Shown: positions 7,866 through 15,989 of the stretch, in pieces | Position numbering within the stretch: the stretch's first letter is position 1 | Layout of the letters: the number at the start of each line of letters is the position of its first letter | Assembly: GCF_014696105.1 (NCBI RefSeq) | Contig: NZ_JACJPO010000077.1 | Coordinates: 1-64,000 of the forward strand | DNA from: Microcoleus sp. FACHB-1515 | GTDB lineage: Bacteria; Cyanobacteriota; Cyanobacteriia; Elainellales; Elainellaceae | DNA length: 64,000 nt | Reading direction: 5' to 3' | Program-made: the position numbers and the translations under genes | The notes under the pieces: generated by a model | Databases searched by the model: none | What the model was told of the DNA's origin: nothing | Seen by the model: the letters and a program-made list of their open reading frames with translations, nothing else

Positions 7866-8978
7866 TTACAGACGAGTCAAATAGCAGTGGCAGTCCGGTT
7901 TCTCAAGTAGAGTTTCAATCAACGCATTGAGGGCAACGGCGGCGAGCAATCCACCGCCGATCGTGCCCTCGATCGTGATGTAGGGCGTGGGCAATCGCAT
8001 CAGTTGCCGTTTGGCCGCAGGTGCATGGCTAAACCCGATCGGCATCCCAATTACGAGCGCAGGCTGAATCTGCCGCTGCTCGATCAGTTGACAGGCTGCC
8101 AGCAAAACCGAGGGCGCATAGCCGATCGCCAACACGCTGCCTACGGGAATTTGCGCCAAGCGTTCCTGTACCAGTGCATCATCCCAAAAGGCTTGCTCCG
8201 CCTCGTCCACTGCCGTCACGTGCGGATTGGCGATCAGCGTTTCGACGGAACAGTTGAGATGAGCGAGTCGAGTGCGATCGAGTGCCGCAGCCACCATTGC
8301 TACATCTGTCACGATCGCACAGCCGGATTTCAAGGCATCTCGTGCGGCTGCGATCGCGCCATCACTGAGGCGCACAAAATTCACCAGACTGACATCGCCA
8401 CAGGCCAATACTAAGTGATGCAGCAAATGAACGGTGATTTCGGAATAGTGCGACAGATCAGGGAGCAACCGTTGCAGCGATTCTTGAAAGGTTTCGGGGT
8501 GCGTGGCCGTTTCAGCATCCAAGCTGAGCCAAAGCTGTTCGAGTTCGCCGCAGCCCGATTGCGCGTCTGCTTCGAGCCGCTTGAGTTGCGCTAGTGCTTC
8601 CGCCTGCGTGGTCAGACAGTGGCGATCGCGCCCCAGCAAGCCTTCAAGCGCGGTGGCGGTTTGTCGCAGTCGCGCCATTTGCTGCATCACCGTTTGATAC
8701 TGCCGCTGTAGCTGAATCATCAAGGTTTGATTCGCGTCCGTTTCCGCATCAGTTTCTAATAGCTGTCCGATGTGCGAAAGCTGAAAGCCCTGTTGCTTAA
8801 GGGCGACGATGCGCCGGAGTCGCTGCACGTCCTGCTGGGTGTAGAGGCGGTAGTTGGCGGTCGATCGCTGCGGTAAGGGCAGTAAGCCCAACTGGTGATA
8901 GTGGCGCACCATGCGCGGCGTCACCTGTCCGCCTGCGGCCTCGGTTAGTTCTTTGATCGTCAGATGTTGTGTTGCCAT
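7866..8978 (-). CDS. coaR: Cobalt-responsive MerR-type regulator with precorrin isomerase domain, CoaR
   Basis: The 370-residue product has an N-terminal MerR winged helix (residues 5-75, with VTPRMVRHYHQLGLLPLPQR), a coiled linker, and a C-terminal precorrin-8X methylmutase-like domain (about 160-360; GMPIGFSHAPAAKRQLM and TIEGTIGGG are typical of CobH/CbiC). It ends in CHC (363-365). MerR plus precorrin isomerase with a C-terminal Cys-His-Cys is the architecture of Synechocystis CoaR, which senses cobalt and activates coaT. It is divergent from a CoaT-type ATPase with the matching operator between them. Confidence 0.92.
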   Translation of the reverse strand: MATQHLTIKELTEAAGGQVTPRMVRHYHQLGLLPLPQRSTANYRLYTQQDVQRLRRIVALKQQGFQLSHIGQLLETDAETDANQTLMIQLQRQYQTVMQQMARLRQTATALEGLLGRDRHCLTTQAEALAQLKRLEADAQSGCGELEQLWLSLDAETATHPETFQESLQRLLPDLSHYSEITVHLLHHLVLACGDVSLVNFVRLSDGAIAAARDALKSGCAIVTDVAMVAAALDRTRLAHLNCSVETLIANPHVTAVDEAEQAFWDDALVQERLAQIPVGSVLAIGYAPSVLLAACQLIEQRQIQPALVIGMPIGFSHAPAAKRQLMRLPTPYITIEGTIGGGLLAAVALNALIETLLEKPDCHCYLTRL

Positions 8979-9003
8979 GTTCTCAAATTAGCAAAAATTG
9001 GGG

Positions 9004-9035
9004 TTGACATTTACATCAATGTCAAGGTTTAGAGT
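9004..9035 (+). promoter_or_regulatory. coaT operator-promoter (CoaR site)
   Basis: TTGACA (9004-9009) and TAGAGT (9030-9035) are exactly 20 bp apart. A perfect dyad TTGACAT-N8-ATGTCAA (9004-9025) starts in the -35 box and runs into the spacer. This is the overlong-spacer layout described for CoaR-activated coaT in Synechocystis. A transcript starting near 9042 would exclude the upstream TTG at 9047 as a well-led start. Confidence 0.8.
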
Positions 9036-9061
9036 GAGGAAGCTGTTTGAGATGGGGTGCG

Positions 9062-10972
9062 ATGACGACTTTGAATTTGCGGCTGGCGTGGAAAGAACAT
9101 CCGGACGCGATCGCTGCTGCCGTCTGCGGTCTTTTGGTTTTGCTGGGCTGGCTGACGCTGCATTTGGGCTGGCTGGGTTTGGCGCTGCTGTTGCTTCCGG
9201 CTGCCTATGTGATTGGCGGCTTTGACAGTGCGCGGGAAGGCTTGACCACGCTGATTCGAGACAAGGAACTCGATGTCGATTTGTTGATGATCGTGGCGGC
9301 ATTGGGCGCGGCAGGGCTGGGACTGTGGCGGCGAGAATACTTTTTGATTGTCGATGGAGCCGTCCTGATTTTGATCTTCGCGATCAGCGGGGCACTCGAA
9401 GGCTATGCGATGCAGCGGACGGAGCGCAGTATCCGCAGCTTGATGAGTCTGACGCCGGATGTCGCGCAGGTCTTGCGGCACGGTGAGGAGGAATCGATCG
9501 CCGTCCATCAACTGCAACTGGGCGATCGCGTCCGCGTCAAACCGGGAGAGCGCGTTCCCACCGACGGCATTATCCTCGAAGGTCACAGCACCCTCAACCA
9601 AGCCCCGATTACGGGAGAATCGCTTCCGGTTGACAAAACAGTGGGCGATGAAGTGTTCGCCGGAACGATTAACGGACAGGGCGCATTGACGCTCAAGGTT
9701 CACAAATCCCCGGAAAGCAGCTTAATTCAGCGCGTCATTCGTCTGGTCGAACAGGCGCAAACGGAAGCACCGCCTTCCCAGCAGTTTGTTGAGCAGTTTG
9801 AGCGCGGTTATGCGCGGGTGATCGTCCTTCTGGGCATTCTCCTCGCCACTTTGCCGCCGCTGCTGTTGGGCTGGAGTTGGGAAGACACGATCTATCGATC
9901 GCTGATTTTCCTCGTTGTCGCCTCTCCCTGTGCGCTGATGGCGGCGATCATGCCCACACTGCTCTCAGGCATTGCCAATGGAGCCAGACAGGGCATTCTG
10001 TTTAAGAACGGCGCACAGCTTGAAGCGATCGGTCAGGTGCGGGCGATCGCTTTCGACAAAACCGGAACCCTCACCACAGGCAAACTGCAAGTCGTTCAGG
10101 TGCAGGCCGTTGATCCACAAACTGAAACTTGCCTTCTCCAAATTGCCGCCGCGCTCGAAAGTCAGTCAGAGCATCCGATCGGGCAAGCGATCACTCAATT
10201 TGTCCAGCAGCAGGTGAACTGGCCGATCGCGCAGCAGGTACAAGCTCAGGTTGGGCAGGGCATCACGGGCGAGGTGGATGGGCAAAGGGCGATCGCCGGA
10301 AAAGCCGCCTTCGTGCAGTCTCAGGTGAGCAATTGGCCTGCCTCACTTCAAGCCTTGGCGCAACAGTGCGAACAGGCTGGACAAACGGTGATTTGGATTG
10401 CCACCAATCAGCAGCCCTTAGGGTTGATTGCCGTTGCCGATACGATTCGCCCTGAAGCTGAACGTGCGATCGCGCTGCTGCGACGACTGGGAATCCAAGA
10501 GATCGTCATGCTCACCGGAGACAACGAGCAAACCGCCCAAAGCATCGCCGCCGCCCTGCAACTCGATCGCGTCTACGCCAATTTGCTGCCAGAAGATAAA
10601 GTCAGCGTGATTCTATCGCTGCAACAGCGCTATCGCACAGTGGCAATGGTTGGAGACGGCATCAACGATGCGCCTGCACTGGCTCAAGCTTCAGTTGGGA
10701 TTGCGATGGGCGTGGCGGGGAGCGACGTGGCAATGGAAACGGCAGACATCGTGCTGATGGCCGATCGCCTCGAAAAGCTTGCTGCTGCCGTGCGCTTAGG
10801 GCGGCGATCGCGATCGGTGATTCGACAAAACATCACGTTTGCGATCGGATTTATCGTGCTGCTGCTCGTCGCGAACTTTGCCAGCCACATCACCCTACCG
10901 CTGGGCGTGATTGGGCATGAAGGCTCAACCGTGCTGGTGACGCTGAGCGGCTTACGGCTGTTGCGCGGCTGA
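9062..10972 (+). CDS. coaT: Cobalt-exporting P-type ATPase CoaT (SPC type)
   Basis: The product has about 636 residues from ATG 9062. A TTG at 9047 would add five, but its would-be ribosome site lies before the predicted transcript start. Numbering from the TTG, the protein has TGES (189-192), membrane motif SPC (293-295), phosphorylated Asp337 in DKTGT, GDGINDAP, and HEGS near the last helix. SPC plus HEG(S/G)T marks P1B-4 ATPases, which export Co2+ and, in some cases, Zn2+, Fe2+ or Ni2+. There is no N-terminal CxxC or His-rich domain. Divergence from coaR and the 20-bp-spaced promoter support cobalt efflux. Confidence 0.92.
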   Translation: MTTLNLRLAWKEHPDAIAAAVCGLLVLLGWLTLHLGWLGLALLLLPAAYVIGGFDSAREGLTTLIRDKELDVDLLMIVAALGAAGLGLWRREYFLIVDGAVLILIFAISGALEGYAMQRTERSIRSLMSLTPDVAQVLRHGEEESIAVHQLQLGDRVRVKPGERVPTDGIILEGHSTLNQAPITGESLPVDKTVGDEVFAGTINGQGALTLKVHKSPESSLIQRVIRLVEQAQTEAPPSQQFVEQFERGYARVIVLLGILLATLPPLLLGWSWEDTIYRSLIFLVVASPCALMAAIMPTLLSGIANGARQGILFKNGAQLEAIGQVRAIAFDKTGTLTTGKLQVVQVQAVDPQTETCLLQIAAALESQSEHPIGQAITQFVQQQVNWPIAQQVQAQVGQGITGEVDGQRAIAGKAAFVQSQVSNWPASLQALAQQCEQAGQTVIWIATNQQPLGLIAVADTIRPEAERAIALLRRLGIQEIVMLTGDNEQTAQSIAAALQLDRVYANLLPEDKVSVILSLQQRYRTVAMVGDGINDAPALAQASVGIAMGVAGSDVAMETADIVLMADRLEKLAAAVRLGRRSRSVIRQNITFAIGFIVLLLVANFASHITLPLGVIGHEGSTVLVTLSGLRLLRG

Positions 10973-11096
10973 GAATCAATTGACTTCTTGACCTTGCCTG
11001 GGCTTTCGGCCACCAGCAGTTTTTTTGCCACGATCTTCGTAAAAGCAACAAGTGCACCTGCACGGTATCACGAGCTGAATCTCGATCGCTCACCGT

Positions 11097-13337
11097 TTAC
11101 ACCTGCGATCGCATCAATCGCTGGTCAAGCAGAGTGTAGCGCTGTTGGTCTTTCACCTGCCGGACGGCAAGCGCGATCGCCTTCTGCTGCCCGACCAGAA
11201 TCGCCAACCGTTTGGCACGAGTCAACCCCGTGTAGATCAGGTTGCGCGACAACATCAGGTAGTGCTGCATGTAGATGGGCAAAATCACGACTGGATACTC
11301 GCTGCCCTGACTTTTGTGAATCGTCACTGCCCAAGCTAAGCCAACCTCGTTCAGATCGGCGTAGTCGTAGCTCACTATCCGATCACCATACTGCACTTTG
11401 ACTTCTTGTTCTTCGATGTCGATCGCCGCGATCGTGCCCAAGTCGCCGTTGAACACTTCGCGATCGTAGTCGTTCACCTTCTGCATGACGCGATCGCCCA
11501 CCCGCAGCGCCATCCCTCCTCGTGTCAGTTCGGTTTTGGCCGCACTCGCTGGATTCATCAACTGTTGCAATACAGCGTTGAGATTGCGCGTGCCGATCGT
11601 GCCTCGGGTCATCGGGCAAAGTACCTGCACATCAACAGTGGGCTTGAAGCCCAGTTTTGGAACGAGATCCGTGATCAGATCTTGCAGCGCTTGAATGCCA
11701 TGCTCCGGCTCCCACGCATTGAGCCACAGGCAATCGGTTTGCGGCGAGTTGGAGACAGGCTCCAGCTTGGGCAACTGCCCTTGATTGATGCGGTGTGCAT
11801 TGCTGACAATCTGACTCGCTTGCGCTTGACGAAACACCTGCGTCAGTTGCACAACCGGAATTTGTCCCGATGCGATCAAGTCTTGTAGTACAGCTCCGGG
11901 ACCAACGCTCGGTAGCTGGTCAGTATCTCCCACTAGCAGCAGTTGGGCGTCCAGCGCGATCGCCTTGAGCAGCGAGTTTGCCAGAAACAAGTCGAGCATC
12001 GAAGCTTCATCGACGACAACGGCTTGCGCCTCGATCGGGTTGTCCGAGTTGCGCTGAAACTGCATATGTCTGGGATCGAACTCCAGCAGGCGATGGATCG
12101 TTTTTGCCTCCTTGCCGGTCATCTCGCTCAGGCGTTGGGCAGCGCGTCCGGTTGGCGAAGCTAGAGCGATCGACAGCCCCATCGCTTTCCACAAGGCCAC
12201 GATCGTACGCGTGGTGAAGGTCTTGCCCACACCGGAACCACCTGTGAGAATTAGCACTCGTTGGCTGGCGGCCATTTCGACGGCGTACCGCTGCTGTTCG
12301 GATAACTCAAGACCCGTGTGCGACACGAAGCGATCGATCCAGCGCTGCACACGCGGCAGGTCAACGGCGATCGGCTGACTGAGCAACTGCTGGAGGCGAT
12401 TGGCCAGCTTCTGCTCTGCTCCGTAGAAGGTCGGCGCGTAGTAGGCATACTCATCAAATTGCTCGATCAGTTCGTCCGTTTTGACCAGTTCTCCATCCAT
12501 GACCATTTGAGCGATGAGCGATCGCACCGCAGCCGCATCGGGGCGGTGGTCGGCCACTTCCAAACGCTTGACAATGCGATCGACCAGTTCGGTTGCGGGC
12601 AAGAAACAGTGGCCTTCTTCGGCTGCTTCGCCCAGCACATGCACAATACCGCTGCGGTAGCGAAACTCAGAACCCGGAGCCACACCCAGGTTGCGGGCGA
12701 TCGCGTCTGCCGTCACGAAGCCGATGCCGTAGATGTCGGTTGCAAGCTGGTAGGGGTTGGCGGTGACAGTGGCGATCGACTGGTCGCCATACTGCTTATA
12801 GATCTTGACGGCGTAAGTAGTCGAAACGCCGTGACTTTGCAGGAAAAGCATGACTTCTTTGATCGCCTTCTGCGTTTGCCAAGCAGCCTGAATCAGCTTG
12901 ACGCGCTTCTTGGCAATGCCGGGGACTTCGACGAGGCGATCGATCTGCTGCTCGATGATGTCGAGCGTGTCCAAACCGAAATGAGCAACGATGCGTTTCG
13001 CGGTGACGGGGCCAACCCCTTTAATCAGGCCACTGCCCAAATACTTTTCGATGCCCGTGATGGTGGCAGGCTTCGTTTCGCGATACTGCGTCACCTGGAA
13101 CTGCTGCCCGTACTTGGGATGCTCGCGCCATGTGCCGTTCAGGTGCAAAGTTTGTCCAGGCTGGATATTGGCGAAGTTTCCCGTAATCGTCACCAATTCG
13201 CTGGTGCGAGGCGCTTTGAGGCGGGCGATCGTGTAGCCCGATTCTTGGGAGTGGTAAGTTAAGCGTTCGACCACGCCTTGCAACGACTCGATCGGCGGAG
13301 CGTGGTAGGAACCGGAGGGGCGATCGTTTGCGCTCAT
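11097..13337 (-). CDS. recD2: ATP-dependent RecD2-like helicase
   Basis: The 746-residue product is close to the usual length of about 740. The N-terminal OB-like region (residues 15-90) is followed by helix-hairpin-helix motifs (GLIKGVGPVTAKRIV at 103-117 and a second near 136-150). Then come the SF1B motor with Walker A GGSGVGKT (366-373), Walker B VDEASMLD, and the C-terminal UvrD-like motif (HKSQGSEYPVVI, NLIYTGLTRAK). RecD2 is a 5'-3' helicase acting without RecBC in repair or recombination. On a mobile element it may aid replication or transfer. The gene stands alone on the minus strand. Confidence 0.92.
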   Translation of the reverse strand: MSANDRPSGSYHAPPIESLQGVVERLTYHSQESGYTIARLKAPRTSELVTITGNFANIQPGQTLHLNGTWREHPKYGQQFQVTQYRETKPATITGIEKYLGSGLIKGVGPVTAKRIVAHFGLDTLDIIEQQIDRLVEVPGIAKKRVKLIQAAWQTQKAIKEVMLFLQSHGVSTTYAVKIYKQYGDQSIATVTANPYQLATDIYGIGFVTADAIARNLGVAPGSEFRYRSGIVHVLGEAAEEGHCFLPATELVDRIVKRLEVADHRPDAAAVRSLIAQMVMDGELVKTDELIEQFDEYAYYAPTFYGAEQKLANRLQQLLSQPIAVDLPRVQRWIDRFVSHTGLELSEQQRYAVEMAASQRVLILTGGSGVGKTFTTRTIVALWKAMGLSIALASPTGRAAQRLSEMTGKEAKTIHRLLEFDPRHMQFQRNSDNPIEAQAVVVDEASMLDLFLANSLLKAIALDAQLLLVGDTDQLPSVGPGAVLQDLIASGQIPVVQLTQVFRQAQASQIVSNAHRINQGQLPKLEPVSNSPQTDCLWLNAWEPEHGIQALQDLITDLVPKLGFKPTVDVQVLCPMTRGTIGTRNLNAVLQQLMNPASAAKTELTRGGMALRVGDRVMQKVNDYDREVFNGDLGTIAAIDIEEQEVKVQYGDRIVSYDYADLNEVGLAWAVTIHKSQGSEYPVVILPIYMQHYLMLSRNLIYTGLTRAKRLAILVGQQKAIALAVRQVKDQQRYTLLDQRLMRSQV

Positions 13338-13498
13338 GCCGTTCTCACTGCCTCAATCCTCACTTGCCTTCATCCTACTGCTAGTGCGATGGAACTGAAT
13401 CGATCGCGGTGGCACATCGAGATTGCCCGCTGCTGCCGTCCATTTGCTGTGGGTGTTGCGACGGCAGCAACGTTGCATCTGGACGATCGCCAAGCTCA

Positions 13499-13807
13499 CT
13501 ACAGTCCCGCTTCCTGAGTAACTTGCGCGAGTTCCACTTCGACTTGCAGTTGTGCTGCCTATCGCCACCTGACAGCGGTTGGGGTTGGAGTGCATAGCCA
13601 CCACAGGCGCGATCGCCAAGCGGAATTGAAGCTGCGAAAGCGTTGGTATCGATCTGAGGCGGGCATTCGTCGAAGCTGCTCGAACAGCACCCAGTCCGCT
13701 TGAGGGCTGGTATCAGCCGACTGCGATCGATAGCCGCTGGGCACAACAGGAGGTGTAGTCGCAGAATTGGGAGTTGAAGCCATAACCTGTTCAACGACTA
13801 CAAGCAT
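13499..13807 (-). pseudogene. Possible interrupted small gene
   Basis: An ORF from 13807 (or ATG at 13783) reads MASTPNSATTPPVVPSGY, then DWVLFEQLRRMPASDRYQRF, which looks like real coding sequence. It stops at a TAG at 13559-13561. The same frame continues after the stop as AAQLQVEVELAQVTQEAGL to a stop at 13499. This reads like one protein of about 95 residues broken by a nonsense codon, but the family is not recognised. A GTTCTAGC inverted repeat sits 46 bp upstream, as it does in front of the next gene. The rest of 13338-13909 holds nothing recognisable. Confidence 0.35.
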
Positions 13808-13852
13808 CCAGGCTTGAACCTTTACAGTTTATAGTGAAATTGATTTCAGCAA

Positions 13853-13891
13853 TAGTTCTAGCAAATGTGCGTATTATTTGCGCTAGAACTA
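13853..13891. repeat. GTTCTAGC inverted repeat, copy A
   Basis: TAGTTCTAGC (13853-13862) and GCTAGAACTA (13882-13891) form a perfect 10-bp stem, extended inward by AAAT/ATTT after a two-base bulge. Copy B, with the same core arms, is at 14627-14661. The pair brackets the 229-residue Cys-rich gene; this copy is downstream of it and upstream of the interrupted ORF. Confidence 0.7.
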
Positions 13892-13909
13892 CAGGCTAGA
13901 GTTGAAGTC

Positions 13910-14599
13910 TTAATCTGTCTCGGTTTGCTCCACTCCGAACGGTTCGACAGTTACCGTTGCTAGGGCGATCGCTTCCGCGACTGCTGCCTGAGCGACCTGC
14001 AACTGCTCACGAATCGCGACGAGTCTATGCATTCGAGTAATGCCTTTGCGAGCTTCCAGGTTGCGCGGGTCGTCATCTCGACTCAGGTGAATCATCCGTA
14101 CCGCCTGCTCTTCCTGCGCTGGCGCAAACATCGCCCGCCGAGCCATCAGCTTGTTGTAGGGGTAGCTGGCGTAGCCGCGATGCACCCAATAGCGATGCGC
14201 GATCGTGCCTTCTGGCGGAATGTAGCTGCCCTCAAACTGGGCAAGTTGAGCTTGAAGCTGGGCGATCACCTCGGTTAACTGCTCGAAAGTTTCGTTGGGA
14301 ACGTACTGCCGATAGGTTTGTGGACAGCCCCGCTGCATCAGCATTTCCAGGGCAATCTGCCGCCGCGTCGTTCTCCACACCTCCCGCCGTAGTGCTTGCT
14401 CGCGTTGTGCTTGCCGCGATCGCCGTTGCCGTTTTTCGCGCTGCACCCGACGGACGCGAATCAGTTCGATTTCTTCATCGGGTGTCAACCGAGTCGCTCT
14501 GCCGCAGGTAGTGTAGTTCGGACACTCTCCCGGCTCTAGGCCAGGTTGCAGCAGCATCGAGCCGCAGTCGAAACCAAAGCCACAGACTTTCTTGGGCAT
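13910..14599 (-). CDS. Cys-rich N-terminal protein of unknown function
   Basis: The 229-residue product has four N-terminal Cys (6, 12, 26, 32) in CGFGFDCGSMLL and ECPNYTTCGRA, a likely zinc knuckle. A basic coiled-coil-like stretch follows (residues 40-85, rich in Arg and Gln), then YIPPEGTIAHRYWVHR (about 140-155). Proteins with this start occur in cyanobacterial accessory genomes as I recall them, but no function is known to me. The start ATG lies 28 bases from a perfect inverted repeat (14627-14661), which may be its operator. Confidence 0.75.
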   Translation of the reverse strand: MPKKVCGFGFDCGSMLLQPGLEPGECPNYTTCGRATRLTPDEEIELIRVRRVQREKRQRRSRQAQREQALRREVWRTTRRQIALEMLMQRGCPQTYRQYVPNETFEQLTEVIAQLQAQLAQFEGSYIPPEGTIAHRYWVHRGYASYPYNKLMARRAMFAPAQEEQAVRMIHLSRDDDPRNLEARKGITRMHRLVAIREQLQVAQAAVAEAIALATVTVEPFGVEQTETD

Positions 14600-14626
14600 G
14601 GTGAAGGGGAAAGAGTTGGCGCATTA

Positions 14627-14661
14627 GTTCTAGCACAGTAAATATATATAATTGCTAGAAC
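14627..14661. repeat. GTTCTAGC inverted repeat, copy B
   Basis: GTTCTAGCA (14627-14635) and TGCTAGAAC (14653-14661) are perfect 9-bp arms around an AT-only-like spacer of 17 bp (CAGTAAATATATATAAT). The AT-rich spacer could be a -10 region, which would make this an operator for the 229-residue gene starting at 14599. Confidence 0.7.
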
Positions 14662-14821
14662 ATTGTGCAAGCCAGTTCAGCCGGAGTAGAGACTCCAAAA
14701 GACAAGCGATCGCGGATGAGCGCGTTCTTCTAAGGCAAGTCGATCGAACTTGGGGCGCAACGACAAAACAACATTGGAGTTCTGCACTGTAGCCTGTAGC
14801 GAAACAAGATTGAGAAAAATG

Positions 14822-14875
14822 TGGTTAGGGTGCATCAAAACTAGTGAAAGTTTGTTCAATATTGCACCCTAACCA
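14822..14875. repeat. TTAGGGTGCAA element 1
   Basis: Perfect 13-bp arms TGGTTAGGGTGCA (14822-14834) and TGCACCCTAACCA (14863-14875). The 11-bp core arms are 26 bp apart. It is one of seven such elements in the window and has no T-tract after the stem. Confidence 0.85.
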
Positions 14876-14965
14876 TAAGATGCGAGTGAGTAGGAATTGG
14901 CGTAAGCTGGCTAAGCAGCTTGAGGAGCAGCACGACCAGAGTGGCAAAGACGCAGTTTTTATTGG

Positions 14966-15012
14966 TTAGGGTGCAAATAAACGTCTAAAATTGGCGATAT
15001 ATTGCACCCTAA
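14966..15012. repeat. TTAGGGTGCAA element 2
   Basis: Core arms TTAGGGTGCAA (14966-14976) and TTGCACCCTAA (15002-15012) with a 25-bp spacer of unrelated sequence. It lies about 100 bp upstream of the module at 15113. Confidence 0.85.
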
Positions 15013-15112
15013 GAAAAAACGACAGTCTAATTGCATCCTCATTTCTACGTTGTTCTATTAAACCTGTTCGATTACAGGCGGTAAACTGATGTCAGTGACA
15101 AGGATTGGTTAA

Positions 15113-15521
15113 ATGGGTTGGCTCGATCGCTGGAAGGAAGCACCGAAAGACCAAGAACAACTGGGGCTGTTTGGTGAGAATCAAGCATTCGTTCCGCAGC
15201 ATCGCGTCGATGGCGCAACCGCGCAAAGAGCGCTGCAAGCACAAAGTCAAGCAGCGTCGGGGCAACGCCAAAACTCATGCTCAACTCAACGCGATCGTTA
15301 CGCGCAACCTGCTTGACTGCTCGGTCGATGAACTCTACGAGCAAACGGGCGCTGTCAGGAACGATCGCTCCTCGCTGCCGCAAGAAGCCCAAGAAGCACT
15401 GATGGTCGGAGATTTGGCAGCTCGCCACGAGATCGTCACCCAAGATGCCCAAGGCCACCAGCAGATCCTCAAGGCGGGTGATGCAGGCAGCAAAAAAGCC
15501 CGTCACATTCTACCTTGGTGA
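15113..15521 (+). pseudogene. Frameshifted copy of the 30390 gene family
   Basis: The frame starting at ATG 15113 gives MGWLDRWK, QLGLFGENQ and HRVDGA. This matches the start of the intact product encoded at 30390-30833 (MGFLQWW, QLSLDLN, ERVDGA). The second half (THAQLNAIVTRNLLDCSVDELYEQTGA to KKARHILPW, stop 15519-15521) lies in another frame and matches the rest of that product (SNELFDVSPAQLYRATGG to KKAREFFPW). The switch must occur between about 15215 and 15275. It is either a real frameshift, a sequencing error or, less likely, programmed frameshifting. The family is unidentified; the ending (K)(K/A)xREFFPW is distinctive. The next gene starts 11 bases later. Confidence 0.75.
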
Positions 15522-15531
15522 GGAAGTCGCG

Positions 15532-15972
15532 ATGCTCAAGCTGCAAGACCTCAAAGCCGAAGCGCAATCGAGTTGGGAGACGCTGAACCTCCTAGATGGC
15601 ACAGAACTGACCGCAGAAGCGTTCCAAGTTGTGATGCGAAAGTTTGGTGATTTGCGGCATCGATCGACTTGGGAGCGCATCTGCATCCAGCTTGAAGCGC
15701 TTTGGCTGCTCAAGGGCTTAGAGAACTGTGATTTGATCCGCACCCTTGCCGCACCGGACACGCCGATCGCCCAAGCTTACCCTGCTGAACTACTCGACGC
15801 AGTTCTCGCCCATCCGTCTGGACTGGCTCAGGTGAAAAATGGTCTGCAACAACTTTATTCTGATCCGCTGACTGAGAGCGATCGCATTTGTGCGATGCAG
15901 TTTCTCAAGCGCATTTCTGGGTACGAAACCATTGATTTGGATCTTCCTGAAATTTCACTACAAGCAGCCTAA
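15532..15972 (+). CDS. Unknown protein, paralogue of the 30017 gene product
   Basis: The product has 146 residues from ATG 15532, led by GAGGAAG; an upstream in-frame start at 15445 would run through the preceding gene. It resembles the protein at 30017: both start M(L/R)(K)LQ(D/Q)LK, share (K/R)(K/T)FGDLR(H/C)RSTW(E/V)R about 35-50 residues in, and have a helical second half with G(L/F)(Q)QL(Y/F). No known domain is recognised. It pairs with the frameshifted gene at 15113, and the same pair recurs in reverse order at 30017-30833. Confidence 0.75.
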   Translation: MLKLQDLKAEAQSSWETLNLLDGTELTAEAFQVVMRKFGDLRHRSTWERICIQLEALWLLKGLENCDLIRTLAAPDTPIAQAYPAELLDAVLAHPSGLAQVKNGLQQLYSDPLTESDRICAMQFLKRISGYETIDLDLPEISLQAA

Positions 15973-15989
15973 TTTTCCATTGCCGCAGA

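Larger units (their letters stand above)
14600..15112. other. Gene-free divergent region with three inverted repeats
   Basis: No credible gene is present. The stretch holds GTTCTAGC repeat copy B (14627-14661) and two TTAGGGTGCAA elements (14822-14875 and 14966-15012). These occupy the space between a minus-strand gene and the plus-strand module at 15113. Confidence 0.6.

Noticed and set aside
9029-9703. 224-codon minus-strand ORF opposite coaT
   Set aside because: It is antisense to conserved CoaT sequence and runs into the coaT promoter.
12318-13262. 314-codon plus-strand ORF opposite recD2
   Set aside because: It lies wholly antisense to a gene with full helicase motifs and its translation has no protein-like features; a shadow of GC-rich codon use.
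14822-14875. Telomere-like TTAGGG or rho-independent terminators
   Set aside because: The motif is not tandem, the stems lack T-tracts, loops are 25-26 bases, and several elements sit in divergent promoter regions.
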